This document shows, piece by piece, positions 63,869 to 64,000 of a stretch of 64,000 nucleotides of DNA. Source of the DNA: Isoptericola halalbus (GTDB lineage: Bacteria; Actinomycetota; Actinomycetes; Actinomycetales; Cellulomonadaceae); assembly GCA_009663185.1 (NCBI GenBank), contig VJZX01000001.1:124001-188000 (forward strand), read 5' to 3'. The position numbers and the translations under genes are program-made. How positions within the stretch are numbered: the first letter of the stretch is position 1; the number at the start of each line of letters is the position of its first letter. The notes under the pieces are model-generated. The model made no database searches, was not told where the DNA came from, and saw only the letters and a list, made by a program, of their open reading frames with translations.

Positions 63869-64000
63869 TCAGAGCCCGATCCGCAGCGTGGCGAGGGACG
63901 GGAAGACGGCGAAGACGACGGTGACAGGCAGGACGAGGAAGACGACGGGCACGAGCATCGCGACCTCCTTCTTCCCACCGGCCTCCATGAGCGCGCGACG
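63869..64000 (-). CDS. tadC: TadC-like type II secretion system F protein (3' end only)
   Basis: Only the last 43 codons are in the window: RRALMEAGGKKEVAMLVPVV then FLVLPVTVVFAVFPSLATL and RIGL. The helix and gene order match TadC, the inner-membrane protein of Tad pili. The rest lies beyond the right edge. Confidence 0.75.
   Translation of the reverse strand, partial: RRALMEAGGKKEVAMLVPVVFLVLPVTVVFAVFPSLATLRIGL

Overview
The window is 64 kb of very GC-rich DNA with dense, often 1-4 nt overlapping genes, many GTG starts and little non-coding space. It reads as an actinobacterial chromosome, most likely Micrococcales close to Cellulomonas and its relatives; the genus is an inference. Support: the order prfB-ftsE-ftsX-M23 peptidase-smpB beside ssrA, a tmRNA tag ending DNKRTDFTLAA, the block pncB/clpS/DUF2017/murI/MBL hydrolase/DUF3054/rdgB/rph (a rearranged version of the Mycobacterium Rv1330c-Rv1342c neighbourhood), and DUF3039/DUF3467/DUF4916 proteins. 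No phage, insertion sequence, CRISPR array or rRNA was seen.

Layout. 1-8.7 kb: APH-family kinase, EttA, a second-type SSB, two coupled dynamin-like GTPases, then a membrane protein/CxxC protein/Crp-type regulator operon. 8.8-13.2 kb: tRNA-Arg, small protein, orn, tRNA-His, ATP-grasp enzyme, trmB, HupE-like transporter. 13.2-19.5 kb: a 1296-residue secreted metallophosphoesterase translationally coupled to the HupE gene, then a SnoaL-like protein with a LuxR regulator, and tRNA-Lys. 19.6-25.3 kb: glutaryl-CoA-dehydrogenase-like enzyme, GroES-like protein, peroxiredoxin, a Tat-exported polysaccharide lyase behind a LacI-type operator with gene debris and tRNA-Leu next to it, thioredoxin, Nudix protein. 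25.3-34 kb: ABC-F protein, two sodium/solute symporters each with a 109-residue partner, and a LytS/LytTR two-component pair. 34-42.3 kb: rph, rdgB, DUF3054, MBL hydrolase, murI, DUF2017, clpS, pncB, a DEAD-like helicase and DUF3039. 42.3-48.6 kb: an amino-sugar uptake operon (ROK repressor, binding protein, two permeases, ROK kinase, nagB). 48.7-55.8 kb: DUF4349 lipoprotein, D-serine-dehydratase-like enzyme, HD-GYP/LuxR fusion, MFS, LysR and EamA genes. 55.8-62.4 kb: ssrA, OsmC-like protein, smpB, M23 hydrolase, ftsX, ftsE, prfB, ankyrin protein. 62.4-64 kb: the end of a Tad pilus cluster cut by the window edge.

The most unusual signal is a family of short arrays with an exact 20-bp period and a conserved CTACCTCG (CGAGGTAG) core, found at 25.3, 43.1, 51.0 and twice at 60.7-60.85 kb, always between genes. 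In two arrays the first unit supplies the TAG stop codon of the neighbouring gene. 20 is not a multiple of 3, so the arrays are not protein repeats, and I know no named family that fits. A second pattern is a set of long hairpins without T-runs just after stop codons, one of which sits in frame inside the HupE gene.
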